Part shown: positions 25,935 through 37,567 of the stretch, piece by piece
Numbering within the stretch: the first letter of the stretch is position 1
Layout of the letters: each line of letters opens with the position of its first letter
Assembly: GCF_017980685.1 (NCBI RefSeq)
Contig: NZ_JACXXO010000002.1
Span: 372,001 to 436,000 of the forward strand
Origin: Pseudomonas iridis
GTDB taxonomy: Bacteria > Pseudomonadota > Gammaproteobacteria > Pseudomonadales > Pseudomonadaceae
Direction: 5' to 3'
DNA: 64,000 nt
The notes under the pieces: generated by a model
Database searches by the model: none
The model's input: only the letters and a program-made list of their open reading frames with translations
Told to the model about the DNA's origin: nothing
Translations under genes and position numbers: made by a program

Positions 25935-26747
25935 TCAGTGACTACGAAGGACTTGGGCTACGGTCGCAACGTTGTGGGCGAGGTGCAGCGGGTTGATCGT
26001 CCCGACGATAGCACTGGCGACGCCAGGTTGCGCGAAAAGCAACTCGAAGCTAGCGCGCACCGGATCCACGCCCGGGCTCAGGCAAACGTGACCGCTGGCC
26101 AGGGCCTTCTTAACCAGAATGGCTTTGCCGTGCGCAGCAGCATAGTCAATGACAGCCTTCTCGTTTTGTTCGTTCAGATTGTAGGTGACCATCGCGCAGT
26201 CGCCTTGCTCCAATGCTTTGAGGCCACCTTCGACGGTCTTGCCGGAAAAACCGAAGCCGCGAATCTTGCCCTCGGCCTTGAGCGCGGCGAGTGTGGCATA
26301 AACCTCTTCGTGCTCAAGGATGGCCAGGTCGTTGCCATCGGAGTGCACCAGCACCAGATCGATAACGTCCGTTTCCAGACGTTTCAGGCTGCGTTCGACC
26401 GACAAGCGCGTATGCGCGGCGCTGAAATCGTGTCGCGAGAGGCTGTCGGCAAACTCTTCGCCGACTTTGCTGACGATCACCCAATCCTGACGCTGGCCGC
26501 GCAACAGCGGACCAAGACGCTCTTCGCTGCGACCGTAGGCCGGGGCAGTGTCGATCAGGTTGATGCCCAACTCGCGTGCCTGCCTGAGCAGCATCCGAGC
26601 TTCGTCGTCATCGGGAATCTGGAAGCCGTTGGGGTATTTCACACCTTGATCGCGGCCAAGTTTGACCGTGCCCAGGCCCAGCGGTGAGACCGTCAGGCCG
26701 GTACTGCCCAGTGGGCGGTGAAAGTCATGCAGGGTGGCAATGCTCAT
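25935..26747 (-). CDS. Aldo/keto reductase
   Basis: A 270-residue NADPH-dependent oxidoreductase of the AKR superfamily, PA4992 by position. The catalytic tetrad is visible: Asp66 and Tyr71 in NLIDTAPAYGRSEERLG, Lys94 in VSKVG and His135 in LVHSDG. The physiological substrate is unknown. Its ATG overlaps the stop of the upstream FAD oxidoreductase gene by four bases, so the two are translated together and may act in one pathway. Confidence 0.88.
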   Translation of the reverse strand: MSIATLHDFHRPLGSTGLTVSPLGLGTVKLGRDQGVKYPNGFQIPDDDEARMLLRQARELGINLIDTAPAYGRSEERLGPLLRGQRQDWVIVSKVGEEFADSLSRHDFSAAHTRLSVERSLKRLETDVIDLVLVHSDGNDLAILEHEEVYATLAALKAEGKIRGFGFSGKTVEGGLKALEQGDCAMVTYNLNEQNEKAVIDYAAAHGKAILVKKALASGHVCLSPGVDPVRASFELLFAQPGVASAIVGTINPLHLAHNVATVAQVLRSH

Positions 26748-27919
26748 GGCAACAGTTGCTCCCAGGCCGGAACGCCCATCGGTGGTTTTGGCAGCGACGG
26801 CAACGGTTCGCCGGGTTGCGGCTGGATACCGTCACGCTGCAATGAGGCCATCACTCGGTCGGCAAAGTCCGGCGCCAGCGCCAGTTTGGTCGGCCAGCCG
26901 ACCAGCAAGCGACCCTCTTCGGCGAGGAACGCGTTGTCCGGGCGCGTCAGGCCGGTTTGCAGCGGCTCGGCACGGTCGACGCGCAACGTCGCCCATTGCG
27001 CGGTGCTGAGGTCGATCCACGGCAACAACTGGGCGATTTCTTTTTGCGCGGTAGCTATCTGTTCGGCGGGTTCGCGGTTCACGCCTTCACTTTCGGCAAT
27101 GTCGCCACCCATGTACCAGACCCACTGGCCATCAGCCGCCGGATGCGTGGTGACGGTAATGCGCGGCTTGGTACCGCCACCCAGGCAGTGGGCGTACAGC
27201 GGTTTCAGGCCTGGGCCTTTGGCGAGGATCATGTGCAGCGGCCGGCGCTGCATGGCCGGTTTGCTGAGGCCCAGGTGTTCGAGCAAATGCGCGGTGCCTT
27301 CGCCAGCACTGAGCACGATGCGCTGGGCGCGGATCTCGCGACCGTCGACCTTCAGGCCTACCAGCACGCCTGCTTCCAGCAACGGCTCGATGGTCTGCCC
27401 GGCGAGCAGACCGTCACCGGCCAGATCGGCCAGACGCTGGATCAGGCTCGGCACATCGACCACCAGTTCGGCCAGACGATAGACCTTGCCCTTGAAACGC
27501 TTGTCTTGCAGGGCTGGCGGCAGTTGATCGCCCTTGACCTGATCGACGCGGCCGCGCACGGCTTTACTGGCGAAGAAACTGGTGAGGTTGCCGGCGAGGG
27601 TGCCCGGCGACCACAGGTAATGGGCTTCGGAGAGCAGGCGCACGCCGCTCAGATCCAGCTCGCCGTTGCCGGCCAGCGCTTCACGCCAGCGTCGCGGCAT
27701 GTCGGCGATGGCTTCCGAAGCGCCGGTCAACGCGCCGTGCAGCGCGTACTTGGCGCCGCCGTGGATGATGCCTTGGGATTTCACACTCTGCCCGCCACCG
27801 AGGCTGGCACTTTCCACCAGTACGGTCGAAAACCCCTGACGGCGCAGGCGCGCATTCAGCCAGAGGCCGGCGACACCAGCGCCGACAATCAGAACGTCGG
27901 TGGAAATAACGGATGGCAT
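26744..27919 (-). CDS. FAD-dependent oxidoreductase (DAO family)
   Basis: A 391-residue flavoprotein, PA4991 by position. The N-terminal dinucleotide-binding motif is DVLIVGAGVAGLWLNARLR with the following acidic ELxE-like VLVESASLGGGQS. The sequence QGIIHGGAKYALHG resembles the FAD/substrate site of glycerol-3-phosphate dehydrogenase-like oxidases. It is the first gene of a two-gene unit with the aldo/keto reductase. The substrate is not evident. Confidence 0.85.
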   Translation of the reverse strand: MPSVISTDVLIVGAGVAGLWLNARLRRQGFSTVLVESASLGGGQSVKSQGIIHGGAKYALHGALTGASEAIADMPRRWREALAGNGELDLSGVRLLSEAHYLWSPGTLAGNLTSFFASKAVRGRVDQVKGDQLPPALQDKRFKGKVYRLAELVVDVPSLIQRLADLAGDGLLAGQTIEPLLEAGVLVGLKVDGREIRAQRIVLSAGEGTAHLLEHLGLSKPAMQRRPLHMILAKGPGLKPLYAHCLGGGTKPRITVTTHPAADGQWVWYMGGDIAESEGVNREPAEQIATAQKEIAQLLPWIDLSTAQWATLRVDRAEPLQTGLTRPDNAFLAEEGRLLVGWPTKLALAPDFADRVMASLQRDGIQPQPGEPLPSLPKPPMGVPAWEQLLP

Positions 27920-28013
27920 GCAGCGACCTCAGTGTTCAAGACGAGAGCGCAGTATACAGACTCGGGAAAGAGGCGGATTTGTCGATGATCAACAGGCTGG
28001 ATGCAAAATCAGA

Positions 28014-28079
28014 TATGGGAGCGAGCCTGCTCGCGAAAGCGGTGTACGCCCTCTTCGCGAGCAGGCTCGCTCCCACAGG
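28014..28079. repeat. REPIN (inverted REP pair)
   Basis: GGGAGCGAGCCTGCTCGCG from about 28018 and its inverse CGCGAGCAGGCTCGCTCCC ending near 28075 face each other across about 20 bp. The pair lies between the starts of one minus-strand unit and the end of the SMR gene and could fold into a long hairpin. Confidence 0.9.
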
Positions 28080-28094
28080 TACTGTGATTGGTTT

Positions 28095-28427
28095 TTAATG
28101 GCCGGCAGTTTTCGAGAACAGTTGAATCACCACAACGCCCAGAACAATCAACCCCATCCCCAACATCGCCGGCACATCCAGTTTCTGCCCATAGATGAAC
28201 AGCGCCGCGATACTGACCATCACAATGCCCATCCCGGCCCACACCGCGTAAGCGACACCCACCGGGACTGTGCGCACTACCAGGATCAGCATCCAGAACG
28301 CGATGGCGTAACCCACGATCACTACCAGCAGCGGCAGCGGCGTGCTGAAGCCTTTGACCGCTTTCATCGAAACGGTGGCCATGACTTCGGCGCAGATGGC
28401 GATGGCAAGGTAGGCGTAGGCGTTCAT
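28095..28427 (-). CDS. Small multidrug resistance (SMR) efflux protein, EmrE-like
   Basis: A 110-residue inner-membrane protein with four predicted helices, PA4990 (emrE) by position. Glu14, the proton- and drug-binding residue of SMR pumps, is present in AICAEVMATVSMK, and VAYAVWAGMG matches the helix-3 packing motif. It works as a dual-topology dimer exporting cationic compounds. It is transcribed away from the adjacent LysR gene, which suggests regulation by that protein. A REPIN lies just past its stop. Confidence 0.88.
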   Translation of the reverse strand: MNAYAYLAIAICAEVMATVSMKAVKGFSTPLPLLVVIVGYAIAFWMLILVVRTVPVGVAYAVWAGMGIVMVSIAALFIYGQKLDVPAMLGMGLIVLGVVVIQLFSKTAGH

Positions 28428-28529
28428 GTGTAATCCTCATGTGTAGCGTTACTTTCTGAGGTCGGCATTTTAGAGATTGTTCAGATGCGGTAAAGTCATT
28501 ACCTATCTGTTTGGGAGATGGGTTGCGCG

Positions 28530-29432
28530 ATGAGTATGCAGTGGAATCTGGATCAGTTACGCGTGTTTATCACGGTCGCCGAACAGCGTTCGTTCTCCGC
28601 CGTGGCCCGGCAGCAGCGCAAGGCGCAGTCGGCGATCAGTAGTGCCATCGCTATGCTCGAGGACGATCTGGGCGTGAGTCTGTTTGAGCGTAGCAGCGGT
28701 CGCCAGCCGAGGCTCACCGAAGCGGGGGAGGCGCTGCTAGAGGAGGCGCGAGAAGTCTTGCGCCAGTGTGAGCGTCTGAATGGCCGGGCCATGGCGATGA
28801 TGCGCGGCCAGGAAGCGCAACTGCGCGTGGCGCAGGATGAGGCGATGCCCTATCAGGCGCTGGTGGAAAGTTTCGGCGCGCTGGCCGATCAATTTCCCAG
28901 CCTGGAAGTACAACTCACCAGCGCGGCTCAAGGCGAAGTCGCGCGCAAACTCGTCGAGCGCCGCGCTGATCTCGGGCTGCTGTTCTATCACGATGAAATC
29001 CCCGAGGCGCTGGAGCGACGAGTGCTGGGAAGCGTGGAAATGGTTACGGTCTGCGGGATCAATCATCCGTTGGCGACGCAGCCCTACGTCACCTGCCAGC
29101 AACTGGCGCAACACCGGCAGCTGTTGATGTCGACGCAAACCAGTGTCTACCCCGGCAACGAGCCGGCCAGCCCACAGGTGTGGCGTGCCGACAGTTTTTA
29201 CGTGATGGCCGAATGGCTCGTGCGCGATCTAGGCTGGGCGTGGCTGCCCAGGCACGTGGTGCAGTACTCGGCCTATCAGGGCTTGATGGTCGAACTCGAC
29301 AGCGAATGGACGCCGCCAGCGCTGGTGGTGGAGCTGGTCTGGCGGCGTGACGAGCCGCTCGGCCCGGCTGCGCGTTGGCTGGCCGAGCGTTTTGCCGTGC
29401 ACTTGCGCGCGATCGATGGAAAAAGTCGATAA
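28530..29432 (+). CDS. LysR-family transcriptional regulator
   Basis: A 300-residue LysR regulator, PA4989 by position. The N-terminal winged helix-turn-helix covers about residues 5-63 (QLRVFITVAEQRSFSAVARQ, then AQSAISSAIAMLEDDLG), followed by a substrate-binding domain. I start it at ATG 28530, since the ATG at 28518 would touch the GGGAG ribosome site at 28513. It is divergent from the SMR pump gene across about 100 bp, the classic layout for a LysR regulator and its target. The inducer is unknown. Confidence 0.87.
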   Translation: MSMQWNLDQLRVFITVAEQRSFSAVARQQRKAQSAISSAIAMLEDDLGVSLFERSSGRQPRLTEAGEALLEEAREVLRQCERLNGRAMAMMRGQEAQLRVAQDEAMPYQALVESFGALADQFPSLEVQLTSAAQGEVARKLVERRADLGLLFYHDEIPEALERRVLGSVEMVTVCGINHPLATQPYVTCQQLAQHRQLLMSTQTSVYPGNEPASPQVWRADSFYVMAEWLVRDLGWAWLPRHVVQYSAYQGLMVELDSEWTPPALVVELVWRRDEPLGPAARWLAERFAVHLRAIDGKSR

Positions 29433-29443
29433 ACTCCGCCGCC

Positions 29444-30718
29444 ATGAATAGAACTCTTTACACCGCGCTGTTTTACCTGGGGCTGCCATTGGTGGCGATT
29501 CGGCTGTGGCTGCGGGCGCGCAAGGCGCCGGCGTATGCCAAGCGCATTGGCGAACGTTTCTCTTGCGCGATGCCGGCGCTGCAACCCGGCGGCATCTGGG
29601 TACACGCGGTGTCGGTGGGCGAAAGCATCGCCGCCGCGCCGATGATCCGCGCGTTGCTGCAACGTTATCCACAGCTGCCGATAACAGTGACCTGCATGAC
29701 CCCGACCGGCTCGGAGCGGATTCAGGCACTGTTCGCCACCGAGCCGCGCATCCAGCATTGCTACCTGCCCTATGACTTGCCATGTGCAGCGGCGCGCTTT
29801 CTTGATCGCGCACAGCCGAAACTGGCCGTGATCATGGAAACCGAACTGTGGCCCAACCATATTCATCAGTGCGCCAAACGCGGCATCCCGGTGGCGCTCG
29901 CCAACGGGCGATTGTCTGAACGGTCGGCCAAGGGTTATGGCCGCTTCAGCAAACTGACCGCGCCGATGCTCGCCGAAATGAGTTTTTTTGCCGTGCAGAC
30001 CGAGGCCGAAGCTCAGCGCTTCCGCGATCTGGGTGCGCGTCCGGAGACCGTCGAAGTCACTGGTTCGATCAAATTCGACCTGACCATCGACCCGCAACTG
30101 CTGCAACGCGCCGCCCAATTGCGTGGCCAGTGGCAGGCGCTGGAGCGACCGGTGTGGATCGCTGCCAGCACCCATGAAGGCGAGGATGAAGTGGTGTTGA
30201 ACGCCCATCGGCGTTTGTTGGCCAATCATCCGGATGCGTTGCTGATTCTGGTACCGCGTCACCCGGAGCGCTTCAACTCGGTGTTCGAACTGTGTCAGCG
30301 CGAAGGTTTTGCCACACTGCGTCGTTCGACCGCCGCCAATGTCGATGCGCAAACTTCGGTGCTGCTCGGCGACACCATGGGTGAGCTGCTGTTTCTTTAC
30401 GCCTTGGCCGACAGCGCCTTTGTCGGCGGCAGTCTGGTGCCGAATGGCGGGCACAATTTGCTGGAGCCCGCCGCACTGGCGAAACCGGTGATCAGCGGCC
30501 CGCACCTGTTCAACTTCCTCGACATCGCCGCGCAGTTGCGCGAGGCCGGGGCGTTGGCTGAAGTGGATGATGCCGAAGGGCTGGCAGTGGAAGTCCAGCG
30601 CCTGTTCGAACTGCCACGGGATGCACAGCGTATGGCTGATGCGGGGCTGGCGGTGATGCGCCGCAATCAGGGCGCGTTGCAGCGATTGCTGGATGGCTTG
30701 GGCCGACTGATCAAATAA
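29444..30718 (+). CDS. waaA: 3-deoxy-D-manno-octulosonic acid transferase
   Basis: WaaA (GT30) adds Kdo residues to lipid IVA, the step before WaaC. The 424-residue protein has an N-terminal membrane anchor (LFYLGLPLVAIRLWLRAR), the acceptor motif WVHAVSVGES, and the CMP-Kdo domain with SLVPNGGHNLLEPAALAKP. I use ATG 29444, 11 bases after the LysR stop; an earlier in-frame start at 29375 lies within the LysR gene. It is separated from the other core genes, as in P. aeruginosa (PA4988). Confidence 0.95.
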   Translation: MNRTLYTALFYLGLPLVAIRLWLRARKAPAYAKRIGERFSCAMPALQPGGIWVHAVSVGESIAAAPMIRALLQRYPQLPITVTCMTPTGSERIQALFATEPRIQHCYLPYDLPCAAARFLDRAQPKLAVIMETELWPNHIHQCAKRGIPVALANGRLSERSAKGYGRFSKLTAPMLAEMSFFAVQTEAEAQRFRDLGARPETVEVTGSIKFDLTIDPQLLQRAAQLRGQWQALERPVWIAASTHEGEDEVVLNAHRRLLANHPDALLILVPRHPERFNSVFELCQREGFATLRRSTAANVDAQTSVLLGDTMGELLFLYALADSAFVGGSLVPNGGHNLLEPAALAKPVISGPHLFNFLDIAAQLREAGALAEVDDAEGLAVEVQRLFELPRDAQRMADAGLAVMRRNQGALQRLLDGLGRLIK

Positions 30719-30721
30719 AGC

Positions 30722-30799
30722 AAAAAGATCGCAGCCTTCGGCAGCTTCTACAGGGGAATGCATTCCAATGTAGGAACTGCCGAAGGCTGCGATCTTTTG
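30722..30799. repeat. Long inverted repeat between waaA and tolC (type-2 element)
   Basis: AAAGATCGCAGCCTTCGGCAG at 30724 onward pairs with its near-perfect inverse ending at 30798, across a loop of about 25 bp. It fills the gap between converging waaA and tolC and, with A- and T-runs at its ends, can act as a terminator in both directions. A second copy of the family lies at 51577-51676. Confidence 0.85.
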
Positions 30800-30802
30800 C
30801 GT

Positions 30803-32236
30803 TTAAGGGCGGGCCTTGAGTTGCTCTTCCGCAGCCTTGGCCAGATCCGGCGGCAGGAAATCCTTGTCCGGGTTGTAATCGGCCTTCAGGTAACGGCGCA
30901 GATCCTCCAGATCCCCCGGGTTCAATGTCCCCGCGGCCTGTTTCAAGCGCAGGTTGTCGAGGATGTAGTCATAACGCGTGTTGTTGTAGTTGCGCACCGA
31001 GGTATACAACTGGCGCTGCGCATCGAGCACGTCGACGATGTTGCGCGTGCCCACCTGATAACCGATTTCCGTGGCTTCCACCGCGCTCTGGTTGGAGATG
31101 ATCGACTGACGGCGCGCCTGTACCTGCTCGACGTCGGTGTTCACCGCGCGGTGCAGGTTGCGAGTGTTTTCGACGACTTGCCGGCGCAGGGCTTCGCGCT
31201 GCTGCTCGGTTTGATCGAGGCGTGAGTAGGACTCACGCACCTGGGAGCTGGTCAGGCCGCCGCTGTAGATCGGGATGTTCAACTGCAAACCCAGCGTGCT
31301 TTGTTCAACATTGCCACCGTACGGCGCGCCGAATGAGTTCGGGTTGGCGAAACCGAGGGCGTCGTTGTCACCTTTTTCGTATTTGGCCACCGCATCGAGG
31401 GTCGGCAAGTGGCCGGCCTTGCGCTGTTTCAGGGTCTGCTCGGCGGAGCTGACAGCGTAGTTGCTGGCGAGCAGATTGAGGTTCTGTCGGGCGGCGGTGT
31501 CGACCCACGACTTGGCGTCATTCGGTGCCGGCGGCAGGATCGGCAGCGTATGGACAATGCCCTGAATCGAGTTGTACTGGCGGTTGGTCAGGGTGATCAG
31601 CGCTTCGAACGCATCATCGACCTGACGTTGCGCGACGATCCGGTTGGCACGGGCGGTGTCGTAGCTGGCTTGCGATTGCAGCACGTCGGTCTTGTCCGAC
31701 AGGCCGACGTCGAAGCGTTCGTTGGACTGGTCGAGCTGGCGCTTTAACGCGGCTTCTTCAGCCTTGGTCGAGGCCAGGTTGTCCTGGCTGCGCAGCACGT
31801 TGAAGTAGCTTTCGGCCGATTGCAGGATCAGGTTCTGCTCGGTGGCCGACAGTTGCAGCGCGGCTTGTTCGTTGACGTCTTTGGCAGCCTGGTACTGGAA
31901 CCAGCGATCGGCGCGGAACAGCGGCTGAGCCAGGGTCGCCTGATACGAGTGAGCGCTGCGGTTGGCGATGGCTGAAGGCTGGTCGAGCGAAGTGCGCACG
32001 TCAGCGACTTCGGCGCCACCGGACAGATTCGGCAGCAATCCGGCGCGAGCCTGCGGTACCACTTCTTTCTGTGCACCGTACTGGGCGCGGGCAGCGGCCA
32101 GGTCGGCGTTGTTGTCGACCGCTTCCTGATAGACGCTGACCAGATCGGTTTTGGTCGACAAGGGCGCTTCTGCTGCCCAGGCCATTGCGTTGGACGCACA
32201 AGACACGGCAAGAGCCAGTGAAAGTTTGCGCAGCAT
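30803..32236 (-). CDS. tolC: TolC-family outer-membrane channel protein
   Basis: A 477-residue outer-membrane efflux protein. It has a signal peptide (about residues 1-21, ending AMAWA), two outer-membrane-efflux repeats with long coiled coils, and TolC features such as GTRNIVDVLDAQRQLY near the C-terminus. TolC trimers form the exit duct for type I secretion and RND/ABC efflux. Position corresponds to PA4974. It is divergent from thiC. Its promoter should lie in 32237-32400, but I see no strong consensus. Confidence 0.93.
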   Translation of the reverse strand: MLRKLSLALAVSCASNAMAWAAEAPLSTKTDLVSVYQEAVDNNADLAAARAQYGAQKEVVPQARAGLLPNLSGGAEVADVRTSLDQPSAIANRSAHSYQATLAQPLFRADRWFQYQAAKDVNEQAALQLSATEQNLILQSAESYFNVLRSQDNLASTKAEEAALKRQLDQSNERFDVGLSDKTDVLQSQASYDTARANRIVAQRQVDDAFEALITLTNRQYNSIQGIVHTLPILPPAPNDAKSWVDTAARQNLNLLASNYAVSSAEQTLKQRKAGHLPTLDAVAKYEKGDNDALGFANPNSFGAPYGGNVEQSTLGLQLNIPIYSGGLTSSQVRESYSRLDQTEQQREALRRQVVENTRNLHRAVNTDVEQVQARRQSIISNQSAVEATEIGYQVGTRNIVDVLDAQRQLYTSVRNYNNTRYDYILDNLRLKQAAGTLNPGDLEDLRRYLKADYNPDKDFLPPDLAKAAEEQLKARP

Positions 32237-32398
32237 GAGGCGATCCCTAGCATGAATATTATGGAAGTAATCCGGGCGCCAAAGGTAAGGCGCGGCCCCT
32301 GTAGCGTCAAGGCTCGACGAGGCAGAGCGAGTGTAGTTGCGCCTGCGTTCGGCAACAATCCGTTAATTGCGCCATTCATCATGGTGTTTGCCGCGGTG

Positions 32399-32428
32399 TT
32401 GGCGTTCTTTGCCGGTTGTGTCTAGACT
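32399..32428 (+). promoter_or_regulatory. Candidate sigma-70 promoter of thiC
   Basis: TTGGCG (32399-32404) and TAGACT (32423-32428) are separated by 18 bases. A start six to eight bases later falls directly at the 5' edge of the TPP riboswitch, which supports the call. Confidence 0.5.
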
Positions 32429-32435
32429 GGCCGGG

Positions 32436-34574
<2,139 letters not shown>

Positions 34575-34604
34575 TCTGACCTGAAAGAGTGGGCCTGCAA
34601 GGGC

Positions 34605-34676
34605 CCCTTCGCGAGCAGGCTCGCTCCCACATTGGAATGCATTCTCATGTGGGAGCGAGCCTGCTCGCGAATGCGG
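34605..34676. repeat. REPIN between thiC and cytX
   Basis: CTTCGCGAGCAGGCTCGCTC (34608 onward) and its inverse (34650-34671) face each other with about 20 bp between. It may end or stabilise the thiC transcript. Confidence 0.9.
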
Positions 34677-34713
34677 TCAACACAACAACAAATGTCCCTC
34701 TGAGATAACACCC

Positions 34714-36006
34714 TTGAGCATTCAACCCAGCACTTATTCCCCCGACCTCGCCGTGCCCGCCGACAAACGTGTATTCGGCGGTCGCGATCTGTTTTCCCTG
34801 TGGTTCTCCCTCGGCATCGGCCTGATGGTGCTGCAGACCGGCGCATTGCTTGCGCCGGGTCTGGGCTTGTCCGGTTCGCTGCTGGCCATTTTCCTCGGCA
34901 CGCTGGTCGGCGTTTTGCTGCTGGCGGCCGTCGGCGTGATCGGCAGCGACACCGGTCTGTCTTCGATGGCTGCACTCAAACTCAGCCTCGGCAGCAAAGG
35001 TGCGAGCCTGCCGGCGCTGCTCAATCTGCTGCAACTGATCGGTTGGGGCTCGTTCGAAATCATCGTCATGCGTGATGCGGCCAGCCTGCTCGGCACCCGC
35101 GCATTCAGCGAAGATTCGCTGTGGTCCAACCCGGTGTTGTGGACGCTGTTCTTCGGCGCTCTGGCAACCCTGCTTGCCGTCAGCGGGCCGCTGACGTTTG
35201 TCCGGCAGATCCTGCGCAAATGGGGGATCTGGCTGCTGTTGGCTGCGTGCCTCTGGCTGACCTGGAACCTGTTCGCCAAGGCGGATCTGACGGCGCTCTG
35301 GGCGCGTGCCGGTGACGGTTCGATGCCATTCGCCGTGGGCTTCGACATCGCCATTGCCATGCCGCTGTCGTGGCTGCCGCTGATTGCCGACTACTCGCGT
35401 TTCGGCAAGCGTGCGAAGAACGTTTTCGGCGGCACGGCTGTCGGTTTCTTCATCGGTAACTTCTGGCTGATGAGCCTTGGCGTGGCCTACACCCTGGCGT
35501 TCGCGCCGAGCGGTGAAGTCAATGCGTTGCTGCTGGCACTGGCCGGTGCCGGGTTGGGTATTCCGCTGCTGCTGATCCTGCTCGACGAATCGGAAAACGC
35601 CTTCGCCGACATTCATTCGGCAGCGGTGTCCAGCGGGATTCTGTTGCGCCTGAAAGTCGAGCATCTGGCGCTCGCCATCGGCGTCATCTGCACGCTGATT
35701 GCACTGCTGGCGCCATTGGCGCAATACCAGAATTTCCTGCTGCTGATCGGCTCGGTGTTTGCGCCGTTGTTCGGCGTGGTGCTGGTGGATCACTTCATCC
35801 TGCGCAAGCGCCGGGGGCAGGTCGCATCAGCCGCGTTGCGCTGGCCGGCGTTGTTGGCGTGGCTGGGGGGTGTCAGCACCTATCACTTGCTGGCGAATCT
35901 GTATCCGGACATCGGCGCCACCCTGCCGGCGCTGGTGCTGGCAGGGCTGCTGCAATTTGTGCTCGGTCGCGCCTTCAGTTACGGCCGGGAAACAGCTCAG
36001 GCTTGA
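34714..36006 (+). CDS. cytX: NCS1 transporter, putative hydroxymethylpyrimidine importer CytX
   Basis: A 430-residue inner-membrane permease of the NCS1 (cytosine/purine) family with about 12 helices. CytX proteins are linked to thiamine biosynthesis and are thought to import hydroxymethylpyrimidine; the position next to thiC supports this. Motifs include GIGLMVLQTGALLAPGLG and WLPLIADYSRFGK. The start is TTG 34714 with a weak ribosome site. Its 3' end overlaps the converging lipoprotein gene by 32 bp. No second TPP riboswitch is seen before it. Confidence 0.82.
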   Translation: MSIQPSTYSPDLAVPADKRVFGGRDLFSLWFSLGIGLMVLQTGALLAPGLGLSGSLLAIFLGTLVGVLLLAAVGVIGSDTGLSSMAALKLSLGSKGASLPALLNLLQLIGWGSFEIIVMRDAASLLGTRAFSEDSLWSNPVLWTLFFGALATLLAVSGPLTFVRQILRKWGIWLLLAACLWLTWNLFAKADLTALWARAGDGSMPFAVGFDIAIAMPLSWLPLIADYSRFGKRAKNVFGGTAVGFFIGNFWLMSLGVAYTLAFAPSGEVNALLLALAGAGLGIPLLLILLDESENAFADIHSAAVSSGILLRLKVEHLALAIGVICTLIALLAPLAQYQNFLLLIGSVFAPLFGVVLVDHFILRKRRGQVASAALRWPALLAWLGGVSTYHLLANLYPDIGATLPALVLAGLLQFVLGRAFSYGRETAQA

Positions 36007-36721
36007 GAATGCCGTTCAGACGTGGATAAGGGATCTTCAGTTCGACGTGGCCCAGCGCGTAAGGCGCGATGGTGCTTGTTTCGTACTTGAGGATCACCCC
36101 GCCGTAGGTCAACGCCACGTGCGGGGTTTTCACGAATGGCCAGCTCTTGACGAACTCGGGCTCCTGATCGAGCTTGGTGCTGATCAGCCAGCTGTTGTGC
36201 GCCACTTGCGCAGCCTTCCAGAACGCCTCTTCCTGCCCCGGCATCAGCATGTCGGACAGGTTCAGCACTTTGTGCTGCTGGCGCGAATAGTTGATGAAAC
36301 CGCGACCCGGTGTGCCATGCGCGCCACCGGTGTCCAGGTAGCTCGACAATTCGATGATCACCAAGCCGTCATGCTGCTCACGTACTTTCGCTTGCAGATA
36401 GCTGCTGTTGCGCGGGCCGGCGTTGGCGAGGAACTGCTCGCGGTAGGCCGCCAGCGTCGGCGCGACAGGCGCGCCCGGCTCGGTGCGGGTCATTTGCAGC
36501 AGGCGTTTTTCGATGATCGGGTCCAGCGCGGGCTCTGCCGGGAAACGCAGGGTGTCGATGTTCACCAGCGGGCAATCAGGGGTGGAACATCCCGGTTTCA
36601 GCTGTTCCGACGCATCTCGGGTGGTTTCCAGCGGCGTGCGATAGTTGGGCTGGAACAGGCTCGCGCACGCGCCCAGGGTCAGGGCAATGGCGGCCACGGA
36701 GGCAATTTTGAAAAGCGACAT
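35975..36721 (-). CDS. Lipoprotein with DUF3298-type domain
   Basis: A 248-residue lipoprotein, PA4972 by position. The signal sequence MSLFKIASVAAIALTLGAC ends in a lipobox (LGAC), so Cys19 becomes the lipidated residue. The body contains the RsiV/DUF3298-like core with GGAHGTPGRGFINY and LSDMLMPGQEEAFW. Function is unknown; the domain occurs in RsiV-like and peptidoglycan-associated proteins. ATG 36721 has an AGGA site; a start ten codons earlier would spoil the signal peptide. It is convergent with cytX. Confidence 0.8.
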   Translation of the reverse strand: MSLFKIASVAAIALTLGACASLFQPNYRTPLETTRDASEQLKPGCSTPDCPLVNIDTLRFPAEPALDPIIEKRLLQMTRTEPGAPVAPTLAAYREQFLANAGPRNSSYLQAKVREQHDGLVIIELSSYLDTGGAHGTPGRGFINYSRQQHKVLNLSDMLMPGQEEAFWKAAQVAHNSWLISTKLDQEPEFVKSWPFVKTPHVALTYGGVILKYETSTIAPYALGHVELKIPYPRLNGILKPELFPGRN

Positions 36722-36949
36722 GGGCGTCCTTTCGAAAGCAGGGGAAGGCAAAAAGTTACCGCTTCGACTCTCAACGAAGCAGTCAGTTCGCCACTAAGCT
36801 AATTAGAGTGGGTTTCGCCGCCACCGTCCATCCCGATGACGGTAAAGGGGCTGCATCAAACGGTACGGGCGCGTTAGGATGGCGCGAAGTCGAGGTTGCC
36901 GGTAACGATAAGCAACCTCGTAATGGATTCGCAGTAAACGAGGATGCTC

Positions 36950-37567
36950 ATGACTGATTTTGCCAACGCCATTCCGACCGCCGTCGACATCGTGCGCCGC
37001 GAGAGCTGCTATCAGGGCTTCTACAAGCTCGACCGTGTGCACCTGCGCCATGAGCTGTTCGCCGGGGGCATGAGCCGCGAGATCAATCGTGAAGTGTTCG
37101 TGCGTCATGATGCCGTGTGCGTGCTGCCGTACGATCCGCAGCGCGACGAAGTGGTGCTGATCGAGCAGTTTCGCGTCGGCGCGATGGGCAAGGCTGACAA
37201 TCCGTGGCTGGTAGAACTGGTCGCTGGTCTGATCGACAAGGATGAACAGCCGGAAGAAGTTGCTCACCGCGAGGCGCAGGAGGAAGCTGGGCTGGACATC
37301 AAGGCCCTTTGGCCGATGACCAAATATTTCCCGTCACCGGGCGGCAGCAACGAGTTCGTGCATCTGTATCTGGGGCGTTGCAGCACCGATGGCGTTGGCG
37401 GCCTGCATGGGCTGGAGGAAGAGGCAGAAGATATCCGCGTCACGGTCTGGGCCTTTGAAGATGCCTTGCAGGCCGTCCGTGACGGACGCATTGCCAACGC
37501 GGCGAGCATCATCGCTTTGCAGTGGCTGGCGCTCAACCGCGCCGAAGTGAGGGGGTTATGGTTGTAA
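36950..37567 (+). CDS. nudF: ADP-ribose pyrophosphatase
   Basis: NudF hydrolyses ADP-ribose to AMP and ribose 5-phosphate. The 205-residue protein has a full Nudix box, GLIDKDEQPEEVAHREAQEE followed by AGL, fitting Gx5Ex7REUxEExGU. ATG 36950 is preferred because GAGG lies six bases upstream; ATG 36944 touches that site. It begins a run nudF-yqiB-cpdA-yqiA-parE, the same order as in E. coli. It overlaps the next gene by ten bases. Confidence 0.93.
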   Translation: MTDFANAIPTAVDIVRRESCYQGFYKLDRVHLRHELFAGGMSREINREVFVRHDAVCVLPYDPQRDEVVLIEQFRVGAMGKADNPWLVELVAGLIDKDEQPEEVAHREAQEEAGLDIKALWPMTKYFPSPGGSNEFVHLYLGRCSTDGVGGLHGLEEEAEDIRVTVWAFEDALQAVRDGRIANAASIIALQWLALNRAEVRGLWL